The notes below the pieces were generated by a model. It saw only the letters and a program-made list of their open reading frames with translations, was not told where the DNA came from and did no database searches. Of a stretch of 64,000 nt of DNA, positions 42,591 through 51,535 are shown piece after piece. Source of the stretch: an uncultured Saprospiraceae bacterium (lineage in GTDB: Bacteria; Bacteroidota; Bacteroidia; Chitinophagales; Saprospiraceae); the NCBI GenBank assembly GCA_937921595.1, contig CAKZTD010000091.1:38682-102681 (forward strand), given 5' to 3'. Each line of letters begins with the position of its first letter. Positions within the stretch are counted from its first letter, which is position 1. The position numbers and the translations under genes are program-made.

Positions 42591-43010
42591 TTAAGCTGTT
42601 AATTTTTCTTTTTCTAGCTGGTCAATCACTTTTTCTAATTGATCTTTTGTCAAAGGTTTATTGATAAAACTACTAAGATCATCCATATCTCCGGCTTTCT
42701 CTTGATCGCTATGGTGCAAAGACGAAGTCAGCATAACGACTACAATACAAGCTTTCATCGATTCATCAAGATCTGCATAAGCCTCCATAAATTCAAAGCC
42801 ATTCATCACTGGCATATTGATATCCAAAAGAATCAAGGATGGTTTATTGTTTCTGAACTCTAGATTAGATTCCAAAAAATCTAATGCCTCTTGTCCATTC
42901 ATTGCAGTATATATATTTTCTGCAAAATTCCATTCTTTAAGATAGATTTTGTGTAGAAAATTTGTTGCTTCGTCATCATCGACAAGTAATACTGATTTAA
43001 ATTTTTGCAT
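42591..43010 (-). CDS. Single-domain response regulator (CheY-like)
   Basis: 139 residues, one receiver domain: acidic pocket LLVDDDEATN, phospho-acceptor Asp in LILLDINMPVMNG, switch Thr in VMLTSS and Lys in FINKPLT. The whole receiver is present with no output domain. This Bacteroidota subgroup often pairs with PAS or HAMP histidine kinases. It is convergent with the kinase at 40940. How it passes the signal on is unknown. Confidence 0.92.
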   Translation of the reverse strand: MQKFKSVLLVDDDEATNFLHKIYLKEWNFAENIYTAMNGQEALDFLESNLEFRNNKPSLILLDINMPVMNGFEFMEAYADLDESMKACIVVVMLTSSLHHSDQEKAGDMDDLSSFINKPLTKDQLEKVIDQLEKEKLTA

Positions 43011-43099
43011 GTTAAAGGGAAGTTTAAAATGATTTATGAGTTAAAACAGGCTTTACGCCTACATTATCTTTATTAAACCACAAAACTGTGCCAAAACAA

Positions 43100-43129
43100 A
43101 AGCCTTGTCAAATTTCTCTGACAAGGCTT
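43100..43129 (-). terminator. Terminator of aspS
   Basis: An 11-bp perfect stem AAGCCTTGTCA/TGACAAGGCTT with 8-nt loop; T-rich on the minus strand. It separates aspS from the response-regulator gene. Confidence 0.8.
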
Positions 43130-43152
43130 AAAGTTGTAATAGTTTATCTTAT

Positions 43153-44922
43153 TTAGACTTTTTCTTTCTGAAGATCTAATTTTAATTCATCTAACTGAAC
43201 TTGATCAATCGGAGAAGGCGCATCAATCATCATATCTCTTCCCTGATTATTTTTAGGGAAAGCGATGTAATCTCGAATTGAAGACTGGCCATTCATCACT
43301 GCGCAGAGTCGGTCAAACCCAAATGCAATTCCACCGTGAGGAGGTGCTCCATATTCAAAAGCTCCTAGTAGGAAACCAAATTGTGCTTGTGCTTCTTCTT
43401 TTGTAAAACCTAATAAATCAAAATTTCTAGATTGTAAATCTCTATCATGAATCCGAATCGATCCACCTCCAATCTCTGATCCATTAATCACCAAATCATA
43501 GGCATCTGCTTTCAATGATTTCATCGTTTCATGATCACCATTTAGCATTCGATCAACGTCTGCTTTTTTAGGAGAAGTAAACGGATGGTGCATTGCATGG
43601 AAACGTTCAGATTCTTCATCCCATTCTAAAAGCGGAAAGTCAACTACCCAAAGTGGTTTAAAATCTCCCTCTTTCATCAAGCCCATTTTACGCCCCATCT
43701 CTAGACGCAATTCATTGAGTTGCTTTCTGGTTTTCTCAGCTTCTCCCGAAAGAATCAAAAGCATATCTCCTGGCTTAGCGTCAAATTTTTCTGCCCACGT
43801 TTTTAAAGTTTCGTCATCGTAGAATTTTCCAACAGACGATTTAAAAGTTCCATCTGTATTGACTTTTACATAGACCAATCCTTTCGCTCCAATCTGTGGT
43901 CTCTGCATCCACTCAGTCAAGTGCTTGATGTCTTTATTAGAATATGCTTCGGCTTGTCCTTCTGCACAAATACCAACGATCAATTCTGCACTATCGAAAA
44001 CACCAAAACCTTTTCCTTTTGCAAGGTCATTCAATTCAACGAATTGCATTCCAAAACGAAGATCTGGTTTATCTGATCCGTATAATCGAAGTGCTTCATC
44101 ATATTCCATTCTTGGAAAATCAGGCAGGTCAATTCCTTTCATCGCTTTGAAAAGATGCTTAGTTAAATCTTCGAAAGTATTTAAAATTTCTTCTTGAGTT
44201 ACGAAAGCCATTTCGCAATCTATCTGTGTAAACTCTGGTTGTCTGTCTGCTCGAAGATCTTCATCTCTAAAACATTTTACGATCTGGAAATAGCGATCCA
44301 TTCCAGCCACCATCAGGATTTGCTTAAAAGTCTGAGGCGACTGTGGCAAAGCGTAAAACTGTCCAGGATTCATTCGACTAGGAACCACAAAATCTCTTGC
44401 TCCTTCCGGAGTACTTTTGATGAGTACCGGTGTTTCTACTTCAACAAAATTTTGATCAGATAAATGCTTTCTAGTTTCGATCGCTAATTTCGATCTGAAT
44501 ATCAAGCTTTCCTTTACCGGATTTCTTCGGATATCCAAGTATCTATATTTCATTCGTAAGTCATCACCACCATCTGTTTCGTCCTCGATGGTAAATGGAG
44601 GCGTTTTAGATTCATTTAAAATATCCAATGACTTCACTTCAATTTCTATATCTCCAGTAGGTCGATTTGGGTTCTTATTACTTCGTTCTTTGACAACCCC
44701 TTGTACTCTAATAACACTTTCTCTACCTAGTTTTTGAGCTTTTTCCGCAAGTTTATCATTATCATCAGTATTGAAAACCAACTGAGTAATTCCATATCTG
44801 TCCCGAAGGTCAATAAAAGTCATTCCTCCGAAATCACGGCTAGCCTGTAACCAGCCACTTAATGTTACTTCTTTTCCTTCGTCTTCGATGCGGAGGGCTC
44901 CGCAGTTGTGTGTACGATACAT
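43153..44922 (-). CDS. aspS: Aspartyl-tRNA synthetase
   Basis: 589 residues, class II, charging tRNA-Asp. The N-terminal OB-fold anticodon domain (1-110) contains [22 protein letters not shown]. The catalytic domain has motif 2 [18 protein letters not shown] and motif 3 [13 protein letters not shown], and a bacterial-type GAD insertion lies between (about 290-410). Length is as expected for bacterial-type AspRS. The start ATG is preceded by a TACTTTTG -7 box at 44950-44957 on the minus strand. hemA is divergent. Confidence 0.97.
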   Translation of the reverse strand: MYRTHNCGALRIEDEGKEVTLSGWLQASRDFGGMTFIDLRDRYGITQLVFNTDDNDKLAEKAQKLGRESVIRVQGVVKERSNKNPNRPTGDIEIEVKSLDILNESKTPPFTIEDETDGGDDLRMKYRYLDIRRNPVKESLIFRSKLAIETRKHLSDQNFVEVETPVLIKSTPEGARDFVVPSRMNPGQFYALPQSPQTFKQILMVAGMDRYFQIVKCFRDEDLRADRQPEFTQIDCEMAFVTQEEILNTFEDLTKHLFKAMKGIDLPDFPRMEYDEALRLYGSDKPDLRFGMQFVELNDLAKGKGFGVFDSAELIVGICAEGQAEAYSNKDIKHLTEWMQRPQIGAKGLVYVKVNTDGTFKSSVGKFYDDETLKTWAEKFDAKPGDMLLILSGEAEKTRKQLNELRLEMGRKMGLMKEGDFKPLWVVDFPLLEWDEESERFHAMHHPFTSPKKADVDRMLNGDHETMKSLKADAYDLVINGSEIGGGSIRIHDRDLQSRNFDLLGFTKEEAQAQFGFLLGAFEYGAPPHGGIAFGFDRLCAVMNGQSSIRDYIAFPKNNQGRDMMIDAPSPIDQVQLDELKLDLQKEKV

Positions 44923-45349
44923 GTGTTAAGATTTAATTTTTTTATTGGACAAAAGTAAATGAATTTAGTCAAAAGGTCTACTGTCAAACAGCTAAAATAA
45001 AAGCGAAAAAGATATCAAATGAACATTCAACAAGAATTTAAATATTATCCCCTTCGTCATTTGGATCCTTTTACTAATTCAATACGTAAGGTATTTTGTC
45101 AAAGTTCCCTTAATTAATCGCTTTGTTGTCAGCTTTATCTTCCTTGTTTACAGAAATATGACAGAGTTCTTAGACTTCAGCCTTACTTTTGTAGTTACTG
45201 TATATAAATACATTATTGGACTAAATTATGTTTAATCCATTTTTTTAAGATATCCCAAAATTTCCATGAGTAATTTCCTTAAAGTCAAAACTCATGAAAA
45301 TTTCAGAATATCAAATAGATAAAACATAATTCTTTACGTCTGTTTACAA
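44923..45349. promoter_or_regulatory. Divergent promoter region aspS-hemA
   Basis: 427 bp without a gene. Exact -7 boxes: TACTTTTG on the minus strand at 44950-44957 (aspS) and TACTTTTG on the plus strand at 45184-45191 (hemA). The latter gives a hemA leader of about 155 nt. The leader holds a hairpin with arms CATGAGT/ACTCATG (around 45265-45297). Leader regulation is possible but no known riboswitch was recognised. Confidence 0.5.
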
Positions 45350-46567
45350 ATGCTTGAAAATTATAAAATATTAACAATTACGCATAGAACAACCAATTTG
45401 AACAAATTGGGGAAGTATGTTATGCAAGAAGCCTCTCAAGAAAAACTCGCTGCGCTAAAGCAACAGTTTGGTTTGGAAGAGCTTTTGTATCTGGCTACTT
45501 GTAATCGTGTTTTATACTTTTTCAAATCTTCGAATACCTTCAGTGTTAACTTTCAAGAAGACTTCTTCAAATTCATCAATCCTGCTTTAGAGAATGGTAG
45601 TTTATCTTGCCTTCCTGAAATTGCGGAATACTTTGATGGCCGAGAGGCATTGAACCATCTTTTTGAAGTTGCTTCTTCTATGAATTCTTTGGTGATTGGA
45701 GAAAGAGAAATTCTCCGACAGCTTAGAGAAGCTTATGAACAAAGCTATGACTGGGGATTGACTGGGGATAGCATTCGACTTGCAATGAAATCAGCGATTG
45801 AAACAGCAAAAGAAGTTTATTCGAATACTCGGATTGGTGAAAAGCCAATTTCAGTGGTTTCTTTAGCCATTCAAAAATTATTGGCTTCCAAGACTTCTAA
45901 GGAAGCTCGAATATTATTGGTTGGCGCAGGACAAACGAACAAGCTGGTGAGCAAGTTTTTAAAAAAGCATAGTTTCACCAATGTTGCCATATTCAATCGA
46001 ACGCTTGCAAAGGCAGAAGGCTTAGCTAATCTTGTCAAAGGAAAAGCTTATTCGTTGGATGAACTCAATAGCTATGAAGGTGGATTTGATTGTATGATCG
46101 TTTGTACTGGTGCAACGAAAGCTATTGTTGATCAAAAACTATACACACAACTTCTTAATGGCGATAGTGATGAAAAGCTTGTCATCGATCTTGCTATTCC
46201 TAACAATGTTGCTAAGGAAGTGATCGATTCTACCAATATTAATTATATCGAAATTGAAGACCTTCGACAATTAGCTTCTGCTAACCTTTCCTTCCGGAAA
46301 AAGGAAGTTGGTCATGGTCAAAAAATCATATCAAAAAATCTGGAGATCTTCCAGACGCTTTACCAAGAACGTCAGATCGAAGTAGCGATGAAAGAGGTTC
46401 CTTCAGAAATCAAAAAGGTCAAGGCTCACGCGATGGATCATGTTTTCAAAAAGGAATTGGAAAATCTCGATGAGGATGCATTGGAGCTGCTTAATCGGAT
46501 GATGACTTATATGGAGAAGCGATGTATCAGTATTCCTATGGTGGCGGCGAAGAGCGTTATAAAATAA
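45350..46567 (+). CDS. hemA: Glutamyl-tRNA reductase
   Basis: 405 residues, first step of tetrapyrrole synthesis by the C5 route (Glu-tRNA to glutamate semialdehyde). The catalytic Cys is in LYLATCNRVLYFF. The conserved segment MNSLVIGEREILRQLREAYEQS follows, then a NADPH-binding fold (ARILLVGAGQTNKLVSKFL) and the C-terminal dimerisation helices. Slightly shorter than the E. coli enzyme. No other heme gene is adjacent. The last codons run towards a repeat-rich intergenic region. Confidence 0.94.
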   Translation: MLENYKILTITHRTTNLNKLGKYVMQEASQEKLAALKQQFGLEELLYLATCNRVLYFFKSSNTFSVNFQEDFFKFINPALENGSLSCLPEIAEYFDGREALNHLFEVASSMNSLVIGEREILRQLREAYEQSYDWGLTGDSIRLAMKSAIETAKEVYSNTRIGEKPISVVSLAIQKLLASKTSKEARILLVGAGQTNKLVSKFLKKHSFTNVAIFNRTLAKAEGLANLVKGKAYSLDELNSYEGGFDCMIVCTGATKAIVDQKLYTQLLNGDSDEKLVIDLAIPNNVAKEVIDSTNINYIEIEDLRQLASANLSFRKKEVGHGQKIISKNLEIFQTLYQERQIEVAMKEVPSEIKKVKAHAMDHVFKKELENLDEDALELLNRMMTYMEKRCISIPMVAAKSVIK

Positions 46568-46580
46568 TTAAAAATTATTT

Positions 46581-46804
46581 TTGAGGGATAGATTCAACGG
46601 AGCTGAATAGAGATAGATCATCTACGATGATAGTGATAGTCAAAATCGCATTGCTCTTTTTGAGGGATATATTGCCTTCGGCAATAGTACGCTTCTGTTT
46701 ATTTTCCTATAACGTTTAAGGCTTATTTTTTTGAATGGCAAAGGCGAGTATACTATTGCCGTAGGCGATCTATCTCTTCCCGATTTTACATCGGAACTAT
46801 TCCT
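46581..46804. repeat. Cluster of GGATAGATT-family repeats
   Basis: Four related units: plus-strand at 46581-46619 and 46660-46691, minus-strand at 46745-46776 and 46767-46804. Consensus GAGGGATAGATT, a short inverted pair, then GGCAATAG or GAATAG and ATAGATC. The cluster can fold into large hairpins between hemA and the SH3 gene. The rightmost unit supplies the last two codons and stop of the SH3 gene. Confidence 0.65.
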
Positions 46805-48095
46805 GCCCTTGTTTAATGCCCGAGTAAGAAGACCGATTGTCTCCAACAACATTTAGAAAATATTTCTTAGTCATCCAGGTTTTCAAATCAGGTTTAGCAG
46901 ATTGATAAAAATAATTGAGTAATTCAGAATGTTCTATATCGATAAACCCAATTTCATCCGCTTTAATATATCCGCTGATTCCGCTTCTTAATTTTACGAA
47001 GAAATAAGGCTCGGTTCTTTGAACGCCATTCTCTATTACTTTTCTCTCATGATGCTTGATGATTTCCATTCGATCAGAACGATTGGCTGTACCTACACTT
47101 TTACCAATAATAGAAGGCGCATCCTTGATGGTTAAAATATCTCTTCGGCTACCAGCAACTAATGGCGTTCGACTTTCTTTATAAAGCATTCTATACTGTT
47201 TGGTTCGTTCGTTCCAACCATAAGTATAAGTAACATATTCCATACAGTGCTCTTTCTTCTTATTAAAATCTCCGTAGTCTATTCCTAGTTTAGAATTTTT
47301 ACAAGACAAATAATCGATGTACGCAATTCGAACAATCTCATGATCTACTTCGACATATTTAAACAGTGCTGGACTGTGTGTATTATTTTTAAATGGAAGA
47401 CTCATCCGTTCTTCAAAAATCCGATTTAGACCTCCGGTCTGGAAACTAAAAATTTCGAAAGTCCGATTTTCAAAAGGATTATCAGCAGCAAAACTACTGG
47501 TCTGAATTAATACTTCATCCACTCCATCTCCTGTTGTATCATGCAATAAAAAATAACGTAGTTTCATATCTCCTCTTGCATTTTCGCTACTGAAATTTAT
47601 GAACATGCAATTCCCTTTTTCATTTGAAACAACAATGTAGTATTCTTTATAAGGTGGATTCAAAAAGTCTTTCTGATGAAAATTATCACGGCCTTCAATT
47701 CCTGCTACCCATAGGATAGATTTTTCAAAACCATTTTTAAAATTCAATTTCTTTTTATGAAATGATTTAAGTTTTTCATCTACTCTTGCTTCAGGAATCA
47801 TCACTGCAATTCCATCTCCATAAACCCAACCTTCTTTACCTTTCAAAGACTTGACTTTATACCATTTAAACTTTTGATTTTGTGAAGCGTCTTCGTATTC
47901 TAATGTTGTTTCGTCAATAACTTCCAGTAATTCTCCAGCCTTAAAAGAGCTGACCGATTGTTTTTCGTAGGTAGAATCTGGATATAAATTGACCCCACTT
48001 AAGGTTGTTGCAACCCGAGCATTCAAAACTAAATCCGTTGAAGCAATGGATAGGTTTGTTATAAAAAAGAGCGTTATGATAATTAAAATTCGCAT
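46797..48095 (-). CDS. Secreted bacterial SH3-domain protein
   Basis: 432 residues with signal peptide (LSIASTD). Residues 25-100 form a bacterial SH3-type domain (TLSGVNLYPDSTYEKQSVSSFKAGELLEVIDE, KWYKVKSLKGKEGWVYGDGI). The middle (about 120-320) has the VGAx pattern of repeated strands ending with a sensor-like HDTTGDGVDEVLIQTSSF, as in calcium or FG-GAP-like repeats. A second SH3-like domain follows (about 325-395, KLRSGISGYIKADEIGF). Possibly binds peptidoglycan or a surface ligand. The C-terminal end GIKQGQE runs into a dispersed repeat that provides the stop. Confidence 0.65.
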   Translation of the reverse strand: MRILIIITLFFITNLSIASTDLVLNARVATTLSGVNLYPDSTYEKQSVSSFKAGELLEVIDETTLEYEDASQNQKFKWYKVKSLKGKEGWVYGDGIAVMIPEARVDEKLKSFHKKKLNFKNGFEKSILWVAGIEGRDNFHQKDFLNPPYKEYYIVVSNEKGNCMFINFSSENARGDMKLRYFLLHDTTGDGVDEVLIQTSSFAADNPFENRTFEIFSFQTGGLNRIFEERMSLPFKNNTHSPALFKYVEVDHEIVRIAYIDYLSCKNSKLGIDYGDFNKKKEHCMEYVTYTYGWNERTKQYRMLYKESRTPLVAGSRRDILTIKDAPSIIGKSVGTANRSDRMEIIKHHERKVIENGVQRTEPYFFVKLRSGISGYIKADEIGFIDIEHSELLNYFYQSAKPDLKTWMTKKYFLNVVGDNRSSYSGIKQGQE

Positions 48096-48342
48096 AGACC
48101 TTTATGATAAATCAATTTTTGCGCCGCTATTTATAATGGGCTAGCGGATTAAGGAATAATTAACCCTAATAGGTGTGCTCTAACAATAAAACAGGTGAGA
48201 TTAACTATTCTCATTTGGTTTCTAATACCCAATTTAAGAAATTGTCGGCCGACTTGTGTGGAAATTCAGGTCTCTTCGGTACATTTAGGAGAAGTTTAAC
48301 AGAAAAAGAGGCTTTTCAACAATTCACATTCAATAAAAAACC

Positions 48343-49239
48343 ATGAAAAAGATTTTACTTTCCTTCATTCTATTCTCTACATTTTCCATCACTCATAATT
48401 TCGCTCAGGATTGGGACAAGATCGAAGTCAAAACAGAGCAGGTCACTGAGAATATTTATATGCTGACTGGCCGAGGTGGAAATATTGGTGTTTGTATTGA
48501 TGAAGATGGTATCTATATGATTGATGATCAATATGCCGAGTTGAGTGAAAAAATTCTAGCGAAGATCAAAGAACTTAGCAAAGGGGAATTAAAATTTTTA
48601 ATCAACACACACTGGCATGGAGACCATAGTGGAGGAAACGCTAATATGACTAAAGCAGGTGCGACGATCATTGCTCATAAAAATGTACGAGACCGGATGA
48701 GCACAAAGCAGGATCGGGGTAATGGCCGAACCGTTGATCCGTCACCCAAAGAAGCGCTCCCTGTGATTACTTTTGAAGAAGATTTGACATTACATATTAA
48801 TGGAGAGGAGCTAATTCTAATTCATGTCCATCATGCGCATACAGATGGTGATGTAATTGTTTATTTTCCAAAAAGCAATGTGGTTCACATGGGAGATACT
48901 TTTTTTAATGGCCGCTTTCCATTTATAGATTTATATTCTGGAGGAAGTATTAATGGAATTATTGAAGCTGCAAATAAGGTTTTATTTCTAGCTGATAATG
49001 ACACTAAAATTATCCCAGGGCATGGCCCCCTTTCCAATAAAAAAGAATTAACAACTTATCGAGACATGTTGATGGATGTGCGTGATCGGGTAAAGCAAGC
49101 GATCTCTGCGGAGATGACTTATGAGGAAATTAAGGCGGCAAACTTGACTAAGGATTTGGATGATGATTGGGGAACAGGCTTTATTAATGGGGAGCGGATT
49201 GTAGATTTTATTTATACGGATTTGACAAGAAAAAAATAA
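48343..49239 (+). CDS. Secreted MBL-fold metallo-hydrolase
   Basis: 298 residues with signal peptide (NFAQDWD). The metallo-beta-lactamase fold has all metal ligands: NTHWHGDHSGG (His-x-His-x-Asp-His, about 91-96), HHAHTDGD, HMGDTFFNGRFPFID and a final His in IPGHGPLSN. The sequence is closer to the generic 'MBL-fold hydrolase' group than to true B1 beta-lactamases; it lacks no ligand, but resistance should not be claimed. Probably periplasmic. It has its own upstream region, with no operon partner. Confidence 0.88.
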   Translation: MKKILLSFILFSTFSITHNFAQDWDKIEVKTEQVTENIYMLTGRGGNIGVCIDEDGIYMIDDQYAELSEKILAKIKELSKGELKFLINTHWHGDHSGGNANMTKAGATIIAHKNVRDRMSTKQDRGNGRTVDPSPKEALPVITFEEDLTLHINGEELILIHVHHAHTDGDVIVYFPKSNVVHMGDTFFNGRFPFIDLYSGGSINGIIEAANKVLFLADNDTKIIPGHGPLSNKKELTTYRDMLMDVRDRVKQAISAEMTYEEIKAANLTKDLDDDWGTGFINGERIVDFIYTDLTRKK

Positions 49240-49269
49240 CTTTTTCCGAAAGAGTATGGAGCATTATTT

Positions 49270-51354
49270 TTAATGTGGCACCAACTCTTCTTGCATATTT
49301 ATAGTTGTATTTATTTTATCTATTTGTTTAGGAAATTGGATATAAAAGTTACTGCCTTTTTCTAATTCGCTTTCCACCCAAATTTCACCATTATATGAAT
49401 CCACTATCTTTTTACAAATAGAAAGTCCCATTCCTGATCCAGAATATTCAGCTCGATTATGCAGACGTTTAAACATTTTAAAAATCTCTTTTGAATATTC
49501 TTCTTTAATACCAATTCCATTGTCTTTTACAGTAAGCAAAAAGCAATCATTTTTTTCTTCACAATCAATAGCGATTTGGGGAGACTCGCTATCATTATAC
49601 TTAAGTCCATTTTCTATTAAATTTTTAAACAACAAAAATAATTGGTTTTCATCGCCAGAGATCGTCGGTAATTTTTCAAAAGTGATTTTCGCATTTTTCT
49701 CATTCAACTGAACGGATAAATGATTTTTAATTTCAGCTATCGTATTATTTAAATCAACGCTGCTTAGCTCTGAATCAGGTTGTTTTTTTATTTCAGAAAA
49801 ACGAAGAATACTTTCAATCAAAGTATACATTTGTTTTGTCCCTTTTACAATAAAACTTGCATATTCTTTAAGTTCCTTATTCCCTGCCAAAGTTGTTTTT
49901 CTGTCGATCAGATTTGCAAAAGAAGAAATATTACGAAGTGGTTCTTTTAGGTCATGAGAAGCAATGTAGGCAAAACGTTCCAATTCTTGATTAGAGACTA
50001 CCAGCTCTTTATTTTTCACTTCTAGTTCTTTTGTCCTTTTTTGAATAGCGGATTCAAGGACTTGATTATTCATTTTTTTTACCCGTAAGGATCTAAAAAG
50101 TACTATAGATAAACCAATAAATAGAATCCCCATAAATAAGGCAAGAATGGTAATGTATTTCTGGAGCGCAATAATTTTTTTATCTTTTCCCTGCTCAATT
50201 CTCAGCTTTTGATTTTCTGTTTCTTTTTCACGAGTAAGATATTGAATATCCATTTGATCTACCAACTTGGATTTTTCGATATTATATAGGCTATCTTTAA
50301 AACTTAGTAATCGGTCCTGATATCGAAGTGCCTTTTGATCATCCCCTAAAGCTATAGTAGAAGAAATAAGTGTTTTAAGCAAGCCTTCTGTATATCGTCG
50401 GGTTTTTGTCTCGTCAGATTTCATCATTGCATTTTCAGCAATTTTAATAGCCTCAACATAATCTTTCAGTCCAGCTCTGATTTTGCTAATGGTATACAAA
50501 ACATGGATTTCGCCATCCATAAACTTTGCCGATTTCGCCAGATTCAGAGATTTCAAAGCACTCTCCAAAGCCTCATCGTATTCCTTTAATCCGTTTTTTG
50601 AAAGTGCTTTTAAATTATACCCAATAGCCATACTTATAGTATCATGAGACTCTTCAAGCTCTCCTAACATTTCATCGACATAAGGCATTGCCTTTTCGTA
50701 TTCCTCTAAGTCCAAATAAACAAACCCGATATTTGCTGTACTAAAACTAAAAAATTTTTGATTATTCAGTTCTTTAGCTAAGGATATTGCCTTTTCAAGA
50801 TAACTTTTAGCCATATCATGGTTTTTTATATCTCTATATACTAATGCAATATTGTTTAATTGTCGAAAAACTTCTTCTTTGATTCCAAGGGTTTGATTGA
50901 TTTTAAGAGCCTTATGATAACAGGTAAGAGACTGCTCATCCATTCCCATCATATAATAATTCAGGCCTCTTATATGATTTGATTTAGCAACTAAATAATC
51001 ATGACCTAAAGATTCAGCCATCTCTGTTGATTGATCTAATATTTTTAGTGACTCTGCTTTCTCACCTAAATACATTTTGCTTGCTCCCATAAACACCAAG
51101 CTTCTTATCTCCTCTTCTATATTTTGTTCTAAAATTGAAATCCCACGTGCCTCTAAAGCGTATTCATATCCTTGTGTAGGGTTGTTTCGCTGGACCATTT
51201 CTGATAGTTCTAAAAGAACACCAATCCGCTCCTTAGGACTTAAATCTTTATCGAGTTGTTGAGAAAGTTCTTCAACTGTCGCACCGGACACTATCTTGAC
51301 AAAACTTAAAAACAGGAGGAGAATGAAATTTCGAAAAGTAAGGATTGAAATCAT
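49270..51354 (-). CDS. TPR-containing sensor histidine kinase
   Basis: 694 residues. Signal peptide, then about eight TPR-like repeats (60-350, for example AKSYLEKAISLAKELNNQKFF and ALESALKSLNLAKSAKFMDGE) in the periplasm. A coiled coil leads to one transmembrane helix (about 395-415), a second coiled coil, HisKA with phospho-acceptor in AYIASHDLKEPLRNISSFANLI and an ATPase domain (DNGIGIKEEY, GSGMGLSICKKI). This is a common Bacteroidota architecture. The signal is unknown. It is divergent from the hybrid regulator at 51536, with 181 bp between starts. Confidence 0.92.
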   Translation of the reverse strand: MISILTFRNFILLLFLSFVKIVSGATVEELSQQLDKDLSPKERIGVLLELSEMVQRNNPTQGYEYALEARGISILEQNIEEEIRSLVFMGASKMYLGEKAESLKILDQSTEMAESLGHDYLVAKSNHIRGLNYYMMGMDEQSLTCYHKALKINQTLGIKEEVFRQLNNIALVYRDIKNHDMAKSYLEKAISLAKELNNQKFFSFSTANIGFVYLDLEEYEKAMPYVDEMLGELEESHDTISMAIGYNLKALSKNGLKEYDEALESALKSLNLAKSAKFMDGEIHVLYTISKIRAGLKDYVEAIKIAENAMMKSDETKTRRYTEGLLKTLISSTIALGDDQKALRYQDRLLSFKDSLYNIEKSKLVDQMDIQYLTREKETENQKLRIEQGKDKKIIALQKYITILALFMGILFIGLSIVLFRSLRVKKMNNQVLESAIQKRTKELEVKNKELVVSNQELERFAYIASHDLKEPLRNISSFANLIDRKTTLAGNKELKEYASFIVKGTKQMYTLIESILRFSEIKKQPDSELSSVDLNNTIAEIKNHLSVQLNEKNAKITFEKLPTISGDENQLFLLFKNLIENGLKYNDSESPQIAIDCEEKNDCFLLTVKDNGIGIKEEYSKEIFKMFKRLHNRAEYSGSGMGLSICKKIVDSYNGEIWVESELEKGSNFYIQFPKQIDKINTTINMQEELVPH

Positions 51355-51535
51355 GTATAAATATTATTATAAACAGTTTACGTGATTTCTACCTAGCAGT
51401 TGCGTCTTCTTTTCGAAAAAATAGCCTTTTTTCATTGACCTATTCCTTAACACGTCCGATAGACATTACTTGTGCAACACTTTTTGCATCAAAACCCCCT
51501 GCTTTCCGTATACGAGTGAAAAGCTGGAAATCAAC

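Noticed and set aside
48343-49239. Antibiotic-resistance beta-lactamase
   Set aside because: The fold and metal ligands fit, but the sequence has only the general MBL pattern; no evidence for beta-lactam as substrate.
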